Source: a gamma proteobacterium HTCC5015 (GTDB taxonomy: Bacteria > Pseudomonadota > Gammaproteobacteria > HTCC5015). From it: a stretch of DNA of 39,803 nt. Position 1 is the first letter of the stretch, and each line of letters begins with the position of its first letter. The stretch is taken from NCBI GenBank assembly GCA_000155715.1, contig DS990604.1:1-39803 (forward strand). Direction: 5' to 3'. The notes under the pieces were generated by a model. It was given only the letters and a program-made list of their open reading frames with translations, was not told where the DNA came from and did not search any database. Both the position numbers and the translations under genes were made by a program. This document shows, piece by piece, positions 10,227 to 18,015 of the stretch.

Positions 10227-11657
10227 ATGCGTTTGAAGCTTCCTAATTTTACGACCGCCAAGGTTCTTGTTCTCGGCGATGTCATGCTCGACCGTTACTG
10301 GTACGGCGATACCAGCCGGATTTCGCCGGAGGCGCCCGTGCCTGTGGTGAAGGTCGGGCAAATCGAGGAGCGCGCCGGTGGCGCGGGCAATGTGGCGCTG
10401 AATGTGACGGCCCTCGAGGGGAGGGCCGATCTTATTGGCCTAGTCGGGCAGGATGAGGCGGCGGGGAGCTTGTCGGCGGTGCTGTCTGGGCAGGGCGTGC
10501 AATGCCGTTTTCAAACGGTGGAAGGCAGTCATACGATTACCAAACTGCGGGTGATCAGCCGACAGCAGCAACTGATTCGCGCCGATTTTGAGGACGGTTT
10601 TTTGGCCTCGCCTAGTGGTTTGGAGGAAGCGGCGGTGCGCAAAGCCATGGCAGAGTCCCGTGTGGTGGTGCTGTCAGACTATGGCAAGGGTTCGCTCAGA
10701 GATATTCCCGCCTTAATAAAAATGGCGAGGGAGTCTAACTGCCCTGTTTTGATTGACCCGAAAGGCACCGATTTCTCGATCTACCGCGACGCGACCCTGA
10801 TCACCCCCAACCAAAGTGAGTTTGAAGCGGTGGTGGGCCCTTGTAATAGTGACGCAGAGCTAATGCAAAAAGGCGAGCAGTTGCGCGCCGAGCTCAATTT
10901 GGACGCCTTGCTGGTCACGCGCAGTGAGAAGGGCATGGTGCTGTTTCGTCGAGATTGTGAGCCCTTTATTCAGCCAACGCGGGCGCGGGAAGTGTTTGAT
11001 GTGACGGGCGCTGGCGATACGGTGATTGCCACCTTGGCGGCGAGCATTGCTGCGGGTTGCGATCTCGTGGAGGCTACTCAGTTGGCAAACATTGCCGCCG
11101 GTATCGTGGTGGGCAAACTGGGCACGGCGACAACCAATTTGCGTGAGTTGCAGGCGGCCATGTTAGAGCATGCGCCGCTAGAGCGCGGCGTGGTCTCGGA
11201 AGAATCGCTGGTTAGCTTGATTGAGCGCGCTCGCTCGAATGGCGAGCGCGTGGTGATGACCAACGGCTGCTTTGACATCTTGCACTCGGGGCATGTGGCC
11301 TACCTGTCTCAGGCTGCGGCCTTGGGCGATCGTTTAATTGTGGCAGTGAATTCAGACGATTCTGTGAAACGCCTCAAAGGTCCCGAGCGGCCTGTCAACG
11401 GCTTGGATCAGCGCATGGCCGTGTTGTCAGGCCTAGAGAGCGTGGATTGGGTGGTGCCTTTTTCAGAGGACACGCCCCAGCGTTTAATCGAAGCCTGTTT
11501 GCCCGATGTACTCGTTAAGGGCGGCGACTATCAACCCGAAGACATTGCGGGTGGCGCGGCGGTGCAGGCCAATGGGGGCGAAGTCCGTGTGCTCGATTTT
11601 GTCGATGGCTGCTCGACCTCACGGATTATCGAAGACATCCGCGCCCTCAAGGCTTGA
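10227..11657 (+). CDS. hldE: Bifunctional heptose-7-phosphate kinase / heptose-1-phosphate adenylyltransferase
   Basis: HldE performs two steps toward ADP-heptose for the LPS inner core: phosphorylation of D-glycero-beta-D-manno-heptose 7-phosphate at C1, and adenylylation of the 1-phosphate. At 476 residues it is the two-domain gammaproteobacterial form. The N-terminal ribokinase-like domain (about 1-315) shows [30 protein letters not shown] and the anion-hole motif DVTGAGDT with catalytic Asp264. The C-terminal nucleotidyltransferase domain (about 344-476) has [12 protein letters not shown], with HSGH at 353-356, and [11 protein letters not shown]. hldD, the next pathway enzyme, follows 250 bases downstream after an inserted repeat element. 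Confidence 0.98.
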   Translation: MRLKLPNFTTAKVLVLGDVMLDRYWYGDTSRISPEAPVPVVKVGQIEERAGGAGNVALNVTALEGRADLIGLVGQDEAAGSLSAVLSGQGVQCRFQTVEGSHTITKLRVISRQQQLIRADFEDGFLASPSGLEEAAVRKAMAESRVVVLSDYGKGSLRDIPALIKMARESNCPVLIDPKGTDFSIYRDATLITPNQSEFEAVVGPCNSDAELMQKGEQLRAELNLDALLVTRSEKGMVLFRRDCEPFIQPTRAREVFDVTGAGDTVIATLAASIAAGCDLVEATQLANIAAGIVVGKLGTATTNLRELQAAMLEHAPLERGVVSEESLVSLIERARSNGERVVMTNGCFDILHSGHVAYLSQAAALGDRLIVAVNSDDSVKRLKGPERPVNGLDQRMAVLSGLESVDWVVPFSEDTPQRLIEACLPDVLVKGGDYQPEDIAGGAAVQANGGEVRVLDFVDGCSTSRIIEDIRALKA

Positions 11658-11660
11658 GTG

Positions 11661-11869
11661 TTAGCCACAGAGGACACAGAGGCTTTATTGGTAGGGCTTC
11701 AGGCTCGCCACCCATGCTGGAAAAAATAATACAGCCTCATTGTTCTGAGCTCCGTATGCATTGTTCAGCTTATAGTGCGCTCACTGACATGGTCGTCGGC
11801 CTGAAGGCCGACCTACGCTACACTCAAAATCTCTGTGCTCTTTTATGCCCTTTAGGGTGCTGTGGCTAA
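11661..11869. repeat. Non-coding repeat element 1 with terminal inverted repeats
   Basis: This 209-base element fills most of the hldE-hldD gap. Its ends are perfect 10-base inverted repeats (TTAGCCACAG / CTGTGGCTAA), followed inward on the left by AGGACACAGAGG and on the right by a CTCTGTGCTC block. Inside is a perfect hairpin at 11795-11812 (GTCGGCC, loop TGAA, GGCCGAC) and a related degenerate copy near 11691-11710. The small reading frames in it resemble nothing. It matches elements 2 and 3 in this window at its ends. A non-autonomous mobile element (MITE-like) is my inference; no transposase is present. Confidence 0.75.
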
Positions 11870-11907
11870 CATAGTACAATGTCGGCAAATACTTCGGAGT
11901 TTTCACT

Positions 11908-12867
11908 ATGATCGTCGTCACTGGCGCCGCTGGCTTTATCGGCAGCAACCTCGTCAAGGCCCTCAATGATCGCGGCCGTACCGATATTTTAGCGGTGGAC
12001 GATCTGCGCGATGGCACCAAAATGTTCAATTTGGCCGACTTGGAAATTGCCGACTATGTCGACAAGGACGATTTTTTAGGCAGTGTGTTATCGGGTGATT
12101 TGGACGGGCAGGTTGAAGTAATTTTTCACCAGGGCGCCTGTTCCGACACCACCGAGTGGGACGGCAAGTTTGTGATGGAAAACAACTACGAATACACCAA
12201 GGATTTGTTCCACTTTTGCCAAGAACAGGGCGCGGCCTTTATTTATGCGTCCTCGGCTTCGGTTTACGGCGGTAGCAGCGAGTTTGTCGAGCGGCGCGAA
12301 GTTGAACGCCCGCTCAACATGTACGCCTATTCCAAGTTTTTATTCGACCAATACCTGCGGCGCCATTTGCCAGACTGCAAAGCCCCAGTTGCCGGTTTGC
12401 GCTATTTCAATGTGTATGGCCCCCGCGAACAGCACAAAGGCGGCATGTCGAGTGTGGCCTACCACTTTAATCAGCAACTCCGCCGCGATGGCGTTTGTCG
12501 TTTGTTTAAAGGCACAGAAGGCTACGAGGATGGCGAGCAACGCCGAGACTTTGTGTATGTAGGCGATGTCGTGGCCGTTAATTTATGGCTGTGGGATCAC
12601 CCCGAGGTCAGTGGTGTCTTTAACTGCGGCACGGGGCGTAGTCAGTCGTTTAACGATGTAGCCAAGGCCGTCATCGCTTGGCACGGCAAAGGTTCGATTG
12701 AGTACATTCCATTCCCCGAAAAGCTGAAAGGCGCGTACCAAAGTTATACTCAGGCCGACATGAATACTTTGCGCCAAGCGGGCTATGAAGCATCATTTAA
12801 AACGGTTGAAGAAGCCGTGCCCGAGTATATGGCGTGGTTGGCCGATCAGCACTTTATTGGTCAGTAG
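11908..12867 (+). CDS. hldD: ADP-L-glycero-D-manno-heptose 6-epimerase
   Basis: HldD converts ADP-D-glycero- to ADP-L-glycero-D-manno-heptose, the donor used by the heptosyltransferases WaaC and WaaF. The 319-residue product is an extended short-chain dehydrogenase. It has the NAD(P)-binding [16 protein letters not shown] at the N-terminus, the family-typical [24 protein letters not shown], and catalytic Tyr139/Lys143 in [11 protein letters not shown], then [26 protein letters not shown] site precedes the ATG. It lies downstream of hldE in the same direction, and the cytidylyltransferase gene starts three bases after its stop, so the latter two are surely co-transcribed. Confidence 0.98.
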   Translation: MIVVTGAAGFIGSNLVKALNDRGRTDILAVDDLRDGTKMFNLADLEIADYVDKDDFLGSVLSGDLDGQVEVIFHQGACSDTTEWDGKFVMENNYEYTKDLFHFCQEQGAAFIYASSASVYGGSSEFVERREVERPLNMYAYSKFLFDQYLRRHLPDCKAPVAGLRYFNVYGPREQHKGGMSSVAYHFNQQLRRDGVCRLFKGTEGYEDGEQRRDFVYVGDVVAVNLWLWDHPEVSGVFNCGTGRSQSFNDVAKAVIAWHGKGSIEYIPFPEKLKGAYQSYTQADMNTLRQAGYEASFKTVEEAVPEYMAWLADQHFIGQ

Positions 12868-12870
12868 AGT

Positions 12871-13278
12871 ATGAGTCAAAAAACCGTTGTTACATTTGGT
12901 ACTTTCGATCTTTTTCACTACGGTCATTTGAAAATTTTAGAGCGTGCTGCCGCGTATGGGGATCGCCTCATTGTGGGCATTTCTTCGGATCAGTTTAACT
13001 TTGAGAAAAAGAAAAAATACCCAGTTTTTAGTGAAGGTCACCGCATGGAGATCGTCTCTGCCATTCGCTATGTCGAGGGCGTTTTTCTCGAAGAAAGCTT
13101 TGAGAAAAAGCGCGAGTATTTAGTGGAGCATCAGGCAGATGTGTTTGTAATGGGAGACGATTGGCGCGGAAAGTTCGATGAATTCAAAGACATCTGTGAA
13201 GTGGTGTACTTAGAGCGCACTCCCGAGCTGTCGACTACCGAATACAAGTCGATTATTCGCAATTTGCTCGATAGCTGA
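12871..13278 (+). CDS. Glycerol-3-phosphate cytidylyltransferase (TagD/Gct-like)
   Basis: A 135-residue nucleotidyltransferase that most likely makes CDP-glycerol from CTP and glycerol-3-phosphate. It has the HxGH motif at residues 16-19 within TFGTFDLFHYGHL, a central MGDDWRGKFDEF stretch, and RTPELSTTEYKS near the end, corresponding to the RTEGISTT signature of the TagD family. It starts three bases after hldD and is convergent, with an eight-base gap, with a CDP-glycerol glycerophosphotransferase gene that would use its product. Other CTP-dependent cytidylyltransferases (for example ethanolamine-phosphate type) are possible but the TagF-like neighbour makes glycerol most likely. Confidence 0.88.
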   Translation: MSQKTVVTFGTFDLFHYGHLKILERAAAYGDRLIVGISSDQFNFEKKKKYPVFSEGHRMEIVSAIRYVEGVFLEESFEKKREYLVEHQADVFVMGDDWRGKFDEFKDICEVVYLERTPELSTTEYKSIIRNLLDS

Positions 13279-13286
13279 GTCTGTGG

Positions 13287-14378
13287 CTAATCAGCGGCGT
13301 GTCTTTTTAAGTAGTCTACAATGCGCTGTGAGCACAGCCCGTCGCGCGGGCCGACGACTTGGTCGCTAATCTCTAATCGCTCTTTTTCGAGTCGTTTCGG
13401 GTGCTGAATGTCTCGCTCCACAGCGGCTTTTAAAGCAGAGTATTTGGGCACTTTCTCGGCGAGTTTTTGGAAGGCTTCGGTGCTGGCGTCGAGACGCTTT
13501 TTCGCCTTGGCGCGGAAGGGGCCTCGGTAGGACCAGCGCAGATAGATAAAGCCGCAAATAATCACGGGCTTGTTGAGTGCTGCAAATTCATAAACAGCGG
13601 ATGAGGTGTCGGAAATCATTAAGTCAGCGGCACTCATAAAAGGCAGCAGTGAAAACTCTTCATCGCTGGCGAGGTAGACATTGTCAAAGCTGGCCCAGTG
13701 CGTGAGTTTTTTTAATTGATGGCGATATTTCTTTTTGTTGAGCGTGAAGTCGTGCGCTTTGATCAAGATATTGTAGTGACGAAAATCTTTAGGGAAGCGC
13801 CGAGGAAAATTTTCTAGCGAGCTGGGATAGAAAGTGGGCGCGTAAAGTAGCGTCTTCTTTTTGGGGTCTAGCCCTCGTCGGGTGAGAAATTGTGGTTCTT
13901 TATGGCGCTTATCGGGGGGCATAAGTGGGTCCAGCTTGGCAAAACCGCTTTCCACATAGGTCACATCGGGAAGCGCCTGTTTCAAAAATTGGCTGCGTCC
14001 GCGGCCCGATAAAAAGCGCACATCAAAGGCATTCAGCCCCGGGGCCAGTGTTGCCGCTTTAAAGCTAGAGTCTAGGCCGTGGAAAATTAAAGCCGTTTGA
14101 GTGGGCGGGTGAATACGCTCCATATTGGCAATGCCGTGGCCCAAAACAAACCAGTGCGGACGCTTTTGGTTGACCCTGTCGATCGCTTGCGTCTCGTCGT
14201 CGATCGCAATGCACTCAATGCCGTAGCGAGATTGAATTTGCTGTTCTAGGGCGGGGTGAACGGCGGGGTGGACAAGAATGTCGCAGCGCGCGCCTTCCAG
14301 CAATAGTGCCTTTAGAACCGGTTCGTATTGTGGAAAATAATAAGTGAACCGAATATCGAAAATTACATGCAAAGCCAT
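13287..14378 (-). CDS. CDP-glycerol glycerophosphotransferase family protein (TagF/TagB-like)
   Basis: A 363-residue enzyme expected to transfer phosphoglycerol from CDP-glycerol to a glycan or lipid acceptor. The GT-B-like fold shows HPAVHPALEQ, LIFHGLDSSFKAATL (the TagF HG motif region), VESGFAKLDPL, LLYAPTFYPSS, and the donor-site stretch DLMISDTSSAVYEFAALNKP near the C-terminus, equivalent to the DYSS motif of teichoic-acid enzymes. I place the start at MALHVIFDIRF; the frame remains open upstream to 14801 but that part runs antisense through waaF and looks unlike protein. It faces the cytidylyltransferase gene and diverges from waaF by 94 bases. The acceptor is probably LPS core or a surface polysaccharide. 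Confidence 0.85.
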   Translation of the reverse strand: MALHVIFDIRFTYYFPQYEPVLKALLLEGARCDILVHPAVHPALEQQIQSRYGIECIAIDDETQAIDRVNQKRPHWFVLGHGIANMERIHPPTQTALIFHGLDSSFKAATLAPGLNAFDVRFLSGRGRSQFLKQALPDVTYVESGFAKLDPLMPPDKRHKEPQFLTRRGLDPKKKTLLYAPTFYPSSLENFPRRFPKDFRHYNILIKAHDFTLNKKKYRHQLKKLTHWASFDNVYLASDEEFSLLPFMSAADLMISDTSSAVYEFAALNKPVIICGFIYLRWSYRGPFRAKAKKRLDASTEAFQKLAEKVPKYSALKAAVERDIQHPKRLEKERLEISDQVVGPRDGLCSQRIVDYLKRHAAD

Positions 14379-14472
14379 TGAGCAGAATCCGTTGTCGGCC
14401 GATATTTTGAGCCAGTGTGGTAAGATTTTACGCAAATTTTTCTTATATTTCAGAATTGTGACAGTGCGGCCG

Positions 14473-15486
14473 ATGGCGGATGAAGTGAACAATATTTTGG
14501 TGGTGGGACCCTCTTGGGTGGGCGACATGGTGATGGCGCAAAGCCTTTTCCAGTCGCTCAAGCGACAACACCCCCAAGCCAATATCGATGTGATTGCCCC
14601 CGCTTGGTCGTTGCCTGTGCTGGCTCGTATGCCGGAAGTGCGTCGCGGGCTCGCCTTGGCGGTGGGCCATGGCGAAGGTGGTCTTAAAAAGCGCTGGGCA
14701 TTGGGGCGCTCGCTGCGCGGGCAGTACGACTGGGCGATTGTGCTGCCGCGTTCGCTCAAAGCGGCGCTGGTGCCTTTTTTTGCGCGGGTGCCCGTGCGCA
14801 CGGGGTTCCTCGGTGAGATGCGCTATGGCCTGATTAACGATGTGCGCGTCTTTGATAAAACCGTACTCGATCAAACCGTCAAACGCTTTGTTGCGCTGGG
14901 TCAGCCGAGGGGAGCGGATGTGACGACACTCGAATTGTCTCACCCGAGCTTGACGGTGGATGGCACAGGGGCGTTGCGGGCGATGCAGCGTCTTGAATTA
15001 AAGGCAGATAAGCCCATTGTGGGCTTTATGCCCGGCGCGGAATACGGCCCCGCTAAGCAGTGGCCCGCGCAACATTTTGCCGATCTGGCCAAGAGCGTTG
15101 TTCAATTGGGTGGACAGGTGTGGACATTTGGCTCGGCTAAAGATCGCTCGGTGGGCGAGGAGATTGACCAGCTTTCCGGCGGCGTTACCACCAACCTCTG
15201 TGGAGAGACCTCGCTGGAAGAGGTGGTCGATCTGATGGGGCAGCTGGACATGGCGGTGAGTAACGATTCGGGCTTGATGCATGTGGCCGCGGCGACAGGC
15301 TGCTACGTACAGGCTATTTACGGCTCTTCCTCTCCCTTGTTTACGCCACCATTGACGGATCGAAGAGAGATACATTGGTTGCAAATAGACTGCAGCCCCT
15401 GTTTTGCGCGAACCTGTCAGTTTGGACACTACAACTGCTTGAAGCAGATAAGCCCCAGCCGAGTTCTGGACTCGATGTCACTGTAG
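14473..15486 (+). CDS. waaF: ADP-heptose:LPS heptosyltransferase II
   Basis: WaaF adds the second L-glycero-D-manno-heptose of the LPS inner core at the cytoplasmic face of the inner membrane. The product from the chosen ATG has 337 residues, near the family norm of about 345. Motifs include ILVVGPSWVGDMVMAQSLFQ at the N-terminus (the acceptor-side GD motif), FMPGAEYGPAKQWPAQHFA, and NDSGLMHVAAATG followed by AIYGSSSP in the donor site. The open frame extends to 14344 but the upstream part overlaps the divergent glycerophosphotransferase start. No strong ribosome site is visible, so the start is moderately sure. In Pseudomonas waaF directly follows ilvE; here other surface genes separate them. 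Confidence 0.93.
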   Translation: MADEVNNILVVGPSWVGDMVMAQSLFQSLKRQHPQANIDVIAPAWSLPVLARMPEVRRGLALAVGHGEGGLKKRWALGRSLRGQYDWAIVLPRSLKAALVPFFARVPVRTGFLGEMRYGLINDVRVFDKTVLDQTVKRFVALGQPRGADVTTLELSHPSLTVDGTGALRAMQRLELKADKPIVGFMPGAEYGPAKQWPAQHFADLAKSVVQLGGQVWTFGSAKDRSVGEEIDQLSGGVTTNLCGETSLEEVVDLMGQLDMAVSNDSGLMHVAAATGCYVQAIYGSSSPLFTPPLTDRREIHWLQIDCSPCFARTCQFGHYNCLKQISPSRVLDSMSL

Positions 15487-15590
15487 TGACAGAGATGGAC
15501 TAATGCCCAACAAGGCATGCGTTTCGTGTCATATTTCTCCAATACGGGCGTAGTAGCCTGTGAGCACTTATTTGAGATTTAGGTGAAATC

Positions 15591-16934
15591 ATGAGAGTCA
15601 CTGTTTTTGGTAGCGGTTATGTCGGTTTGGTCTCGGGAGCTTGTTTTGCCAACGCGGGCAACCAAGTCACTTGCGTTGACATTGACCCGCAAAAAATTGA
15701 GCGTTTACAGCAAGGTGACATCCCCATATACGAACCGGGCCTTAGCGAACTAATGGCGCACAATATCAGTGCGGGGCGTATAGATTTCACCACGGACGCC
15801 GCCGAGGCAGTTCGCTCGGCAGATATGATTTTTATTGCCGTGGGGACGCCGCCTGATGAGGACGGGTCGGCAGATCTACGCTATGTGTTGGCCGTTGCCA
15901 AGACGATTGGTGAAAACTTAGACGGCTATAAAGTCATTGTCGATAAGTCCACAGTGCCTGTAGGGACCGCCGATCAGGTGAAAGGTGTGGTCGCGCAGAC
16001 CTTGGCCGAGCGCGGCGAAAACATCGAGTTTGATGTTATTTCTAACCCGGAGTTTCTCAAGGAGGGCGCTGCTTTAGACGACTTTAATAAGCCTGATCGC
16101 GTGATCATTGGCGCAGACAGTGAGCGAGCCATTGCACTAGCGCGCGAGTTGTACGCGCCCTTCAATCGCAATCACGACCGTCTCATTGTGATGGACGTGC
16201 GCTCTGCAGAAATGACCAAGTATGCGGCCAACGCGATGTTGGCGACGAAAATCAGCTTTATGAATGAAATGGCCAATATTGCCGAGCGAGTGGGAGCGGA
16301 TATTGAGGCAGTTCGTCGCGGTATTGGTTCCGACCCACGCATAGGCTATCACTTCATTTACGCGGGTGCGGGTTATGGCGGCTCTTGTTTCCCCAAAGAT
16401 GTTAATGCCCTGCATCGGACGGCCCAGTCTGCCGGTGTGCAGTCCGATATGCTGGCGGCCGTGGAATCCACAAACCAACGGCAAAAGCAGACGATATACA
16501 CTAAATTGTCTGCGGCAATGGGTGGCGATTTAAGCGGAAAAACGATTGCCGTGTGGGGTTTGGCGTTTAAACCGAACACAGATGATATGCGCGAAGCGCC
16601 GAGCCGTGTGTTGATGGAAAGCCTGTGGCAAGCTGGCGCAAGGGTGCAAGCTTACGATCCAGAGGCCATGCAAGAAACGCGTCGCATCTACGGTGAGCGA
16701 GAGGAACTGACGCTGTGTGATGACCCCTATGCCGCCTTAAGCGGTACGGATGCTCTGGTAATTTGTACCGATTGGAAGAGTTTTACGAGCCCCGATTTTG
16801 CCGAGATAAAACGCGCCCTAGCGAATCCTATTATTATTGATGGCCGCAATCTCTACGATCCCCAGCGCATGGTCGAACTCGGTTTTGACTACTATGGCGT
16901 CGGCCGTGGTCTCAGTGTTCGGTCGGTGTTCTAA
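15591..16934 (+). CDS. UDP-glucose 6-dehydrogenase
   Basis: A 447-residue NAD-dependent enzyme that oxidises UDP-glucose to UDP-glucuronate in two steps, supplying acidic sugar for core or capsule. The N-terminal Rossmann motif is [18 protein letters not shown], followed by [12 protein letters not shown] and [13 protein letters not shown]. The catalytic cysteine is Cys266 in [14 protein letters not shown], preceded by the [14 protein letters not shown] substrate-binding stretch. The C-terminal domain has [17 protein letters not shown] and [10 protein letters not shown]. The GxGxxG dehydrogenase family also includes GDP-mannose and UDP-ManNAc dehydrogenases; the overall pattern favours Ugd/TuaD. 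An AGGTGA site precedes the ATG. Repeat element 2 follows immediately. Confidence 0.93.
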   Translation: MRVTVFGSGYVGLVSGACFANAGNQVTCVDIDPQKIERLQQGDIPIYEPGLSELMAHNISAGRIDFTTDAAEAVRSADMIFIAVGTPPDEDGSADLRYVLAVAKTIGENLDGYKVIVDKSTVPVGTADQVKGVVAQTLAERGENIEFDVISNPEFLKEGAALDDFNKPDRVIIGADSERAIALARELYAPFNRNHDRLIVMDVRSAEMTKYAANAMLATKISFMNEMANIAERVGADIEAVRRGIGSDPRIGYHFIYAGAGYGGSCFPKDVNALHRTAQSAGVQSDMLAAVESTNQRQKQTIYTKLSAAMGGDLSGKTIAVWGLAFKPNTDDMREAPSRVLMESLWQAGARVQAYDPEAMQETRRIYGEREELTLCDDPYAALSGTDALVICTDWKSFTSPDFAEIKRALANPIIIDGRNLYDPQRMVELGFDYYGVGRGLSVRSVF

Positions 16935-16940
16935 AGGATA

Positions 16941-17102
16941 AGTCACAGAGCACCCTAAAGCGCACAGAGGTTGTCTTGTGGACAATGTTAGCTTCGGTCA
17001 TTGCGAGGAGGCGTAGCCGACGCGGCAATCTGTTGGTGCATTCTATAGGCAGATCGCCGCGCCACTACACGGCTCGCGATGACAACCCCCAACTCTGTGA
17101 CT
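16941..17102. repeat. Non-coding repeat element 2 with terminal inverted repeats
   Basis: A 162-base element with perfect 10-base terminal inverted repeats (AGTCACAGAG / CTCTGTGACT). Its left end continues with CACCCTAAAG and CGCACAGAGG, which is the reverse-complement of the right end of element 1, so the two share a family. Its interior is an imperfect inverted repeat, 16997-17032 against 17050-17083, starting GTCATTGCGAGG and ending CGCGATGAC, which resembles a palindrome type common in many bacterial genomes. The right end overlaps the CTA (TAG) stop codon of the acyltransferase gene. Confidence 0.75.
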
Positions 17103-17775
17103 AAACGGTATAGCGATTGGCCTGTTCTAAGGCCTTGATGGTGTTTTCCATCTCTAGGCGCAGCGATTCTTGTACCTTTTCATCCATGCGCTTAGGCGCC
17201 TGTACGGGTTCACCAAGAGCGATAGTTACTTTTGAAAAAGGCTTGGGCAGCATAAAGCGATCCCAAGAGTTGAGGTGCCAAGAGCGGTTACAGGTAACTG
17301 CAATGGGCAGCATGGGTACTTTGGCAATTTGAGACAGCATAACGGCGCCCGATTTAAACTCAAAGGCGGGGCCGCGCGGGCCATCGGGCGTGATGACGGG
17401 CGAATAGCCCTTCTTGATAATTTGATAGAGATCCCTGAGCGCTTGTGCCCCTGTGCGGCTTGAGGAGCCGCGAACCACATCGACGCCCCACTCCTTCATG
17501 GCGATTGCTGCCATTTCACCGTCTTTTGAAGGACTGACCAAGGCACTTAATTTTAAGCCGTCATTTTTTCGTTTGTTTAAGACAAACTGCAATCCCATAA
17601 CATGGGCTTGATGCCAGTAGCACAGAATCACTGGCTGATCGTTGCGAATGAGTTGATTTAAATGCTCTTCGCCCACGACTCTTTCCACCTTGGTCGTGAG
17701 CCATAGCGTTTTTAAAAGCCCTTTGAACGCGGTGACCTTGAGCTTGAATTTCCAGTTGTGATCCACGTCGGACAT
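17101..17775 (-). CDS. DUF374-type lysophospholipid acyltransferase family protein
   Basis: A 224-residue membrane-associated acyltransferase-like protein. It matches the DUF374 (LPLAT) pattern: CYWHQAHVMGLQF near residue 60 in place of the classical HX4D block, VVRGSSSRTGAQALRDL, then VITPDGPRGPAFEFKSGAV and a PMLPIAVTCNRSWHLNSWDRF stretch. Members are often encoded in LPS loci and resemble lipid A late acyltransferases, though the substrate is rarely known. I choose the start at MSDVDHNWKF because AGAGG lies just before it; upstream codons run into repeat element 3. The stop codon lies within the end of repeat element 2. A role in acylating a core or lipid, possibly with the neighbouring acyl-ACP ligase, is speculation. 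Confidence 0.85.
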   Translation of the reverse strand: MSDVDHNWKFKLKVTAFKGLLKTLWLTTKVERVVGEEHLNQLIRNDQPVILCYWHQAHVMGLQFVLNKRKNDGLKLSALVSPSKDGEMAAIAMKEWGVDVVRGSSSRTGAQALRDLYQIIKKGYSPVITPDGPRGPAFEFKSGAVMLSQIAKVPMLPIAVTCNRSWHLNSWDRFMLPKPFSKVTIALGEPVQAPKRMDEKVQESLRLEMENTIKALEQANRYTV

Positions 17776-17809
17776 GGTAAGCCTCTGTGTTTTTGAGTGA
17801 CATGAATTG

Positions 17810-18015
17810 TAAGCCACCGAGGGCACAGAGAACATAGAGGGGGATACCGCCGTGATCAAACTGTAGGAGGCCCGCCCCGGGACGACAGTGCGTCGTCATT
17901 CCCGCGTAGGCGGGAATCCAGCGTCTTTGAGCGAGTGTGGCAGTAAAGCCACTAGGCTTCTGTCTCCGAAAGGTACCACTCCTGCAATCCTAGCTCTCCG
18001 TGACTCGGTAGCTAA
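17810..18015. repeat. Non-coding repeat element 3 with terminal inverted repeats
   Basis: A roughly 206-base element whose ends are imperfect inverted repeats (left TAAGCCACCGAGGGCACAGA, right the complement of TTAGCTACCGAGTCACGGAG). The ends match those of elements 1 and 2. The interior holds two hairpins: GACGAC/GTCGTC at 17881-17897 and ATTCCCGC/GCGGGAAT with loop GTAG at 17898-17917, the latter a motif seen as dispersed repeats in many proteobacteria. The right end covers the CTA (TAG) stop codon of the acyl-AMP ligase gene. Confidence 0.7.

Noticed and set aside
11654-11869. Small rightward frame after hldE
   Set aside because: It lies almost wholly within repeat element 1 and reads through the palindrome; no similarity or ribosome site.
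14379-14801. N-terminal extension of the glycerophosphotransferase
   Set aside because: It is antisense to waaF and Arg/Ser/Thr-rich; the natural start MALHVIFDIRF fits the family.
16997-17083. Rho-independent terminator after UDP-glucose dehydrogenase
   Set aside because: The inverted repeat has no T-run and belongs to the interior of repeat element 2.
11661-18015. CRISPR array
   Set aside because: The CACAGAG repeats are only the ends of three dispersed elements, not regularly spaced direct repeats with spacers.
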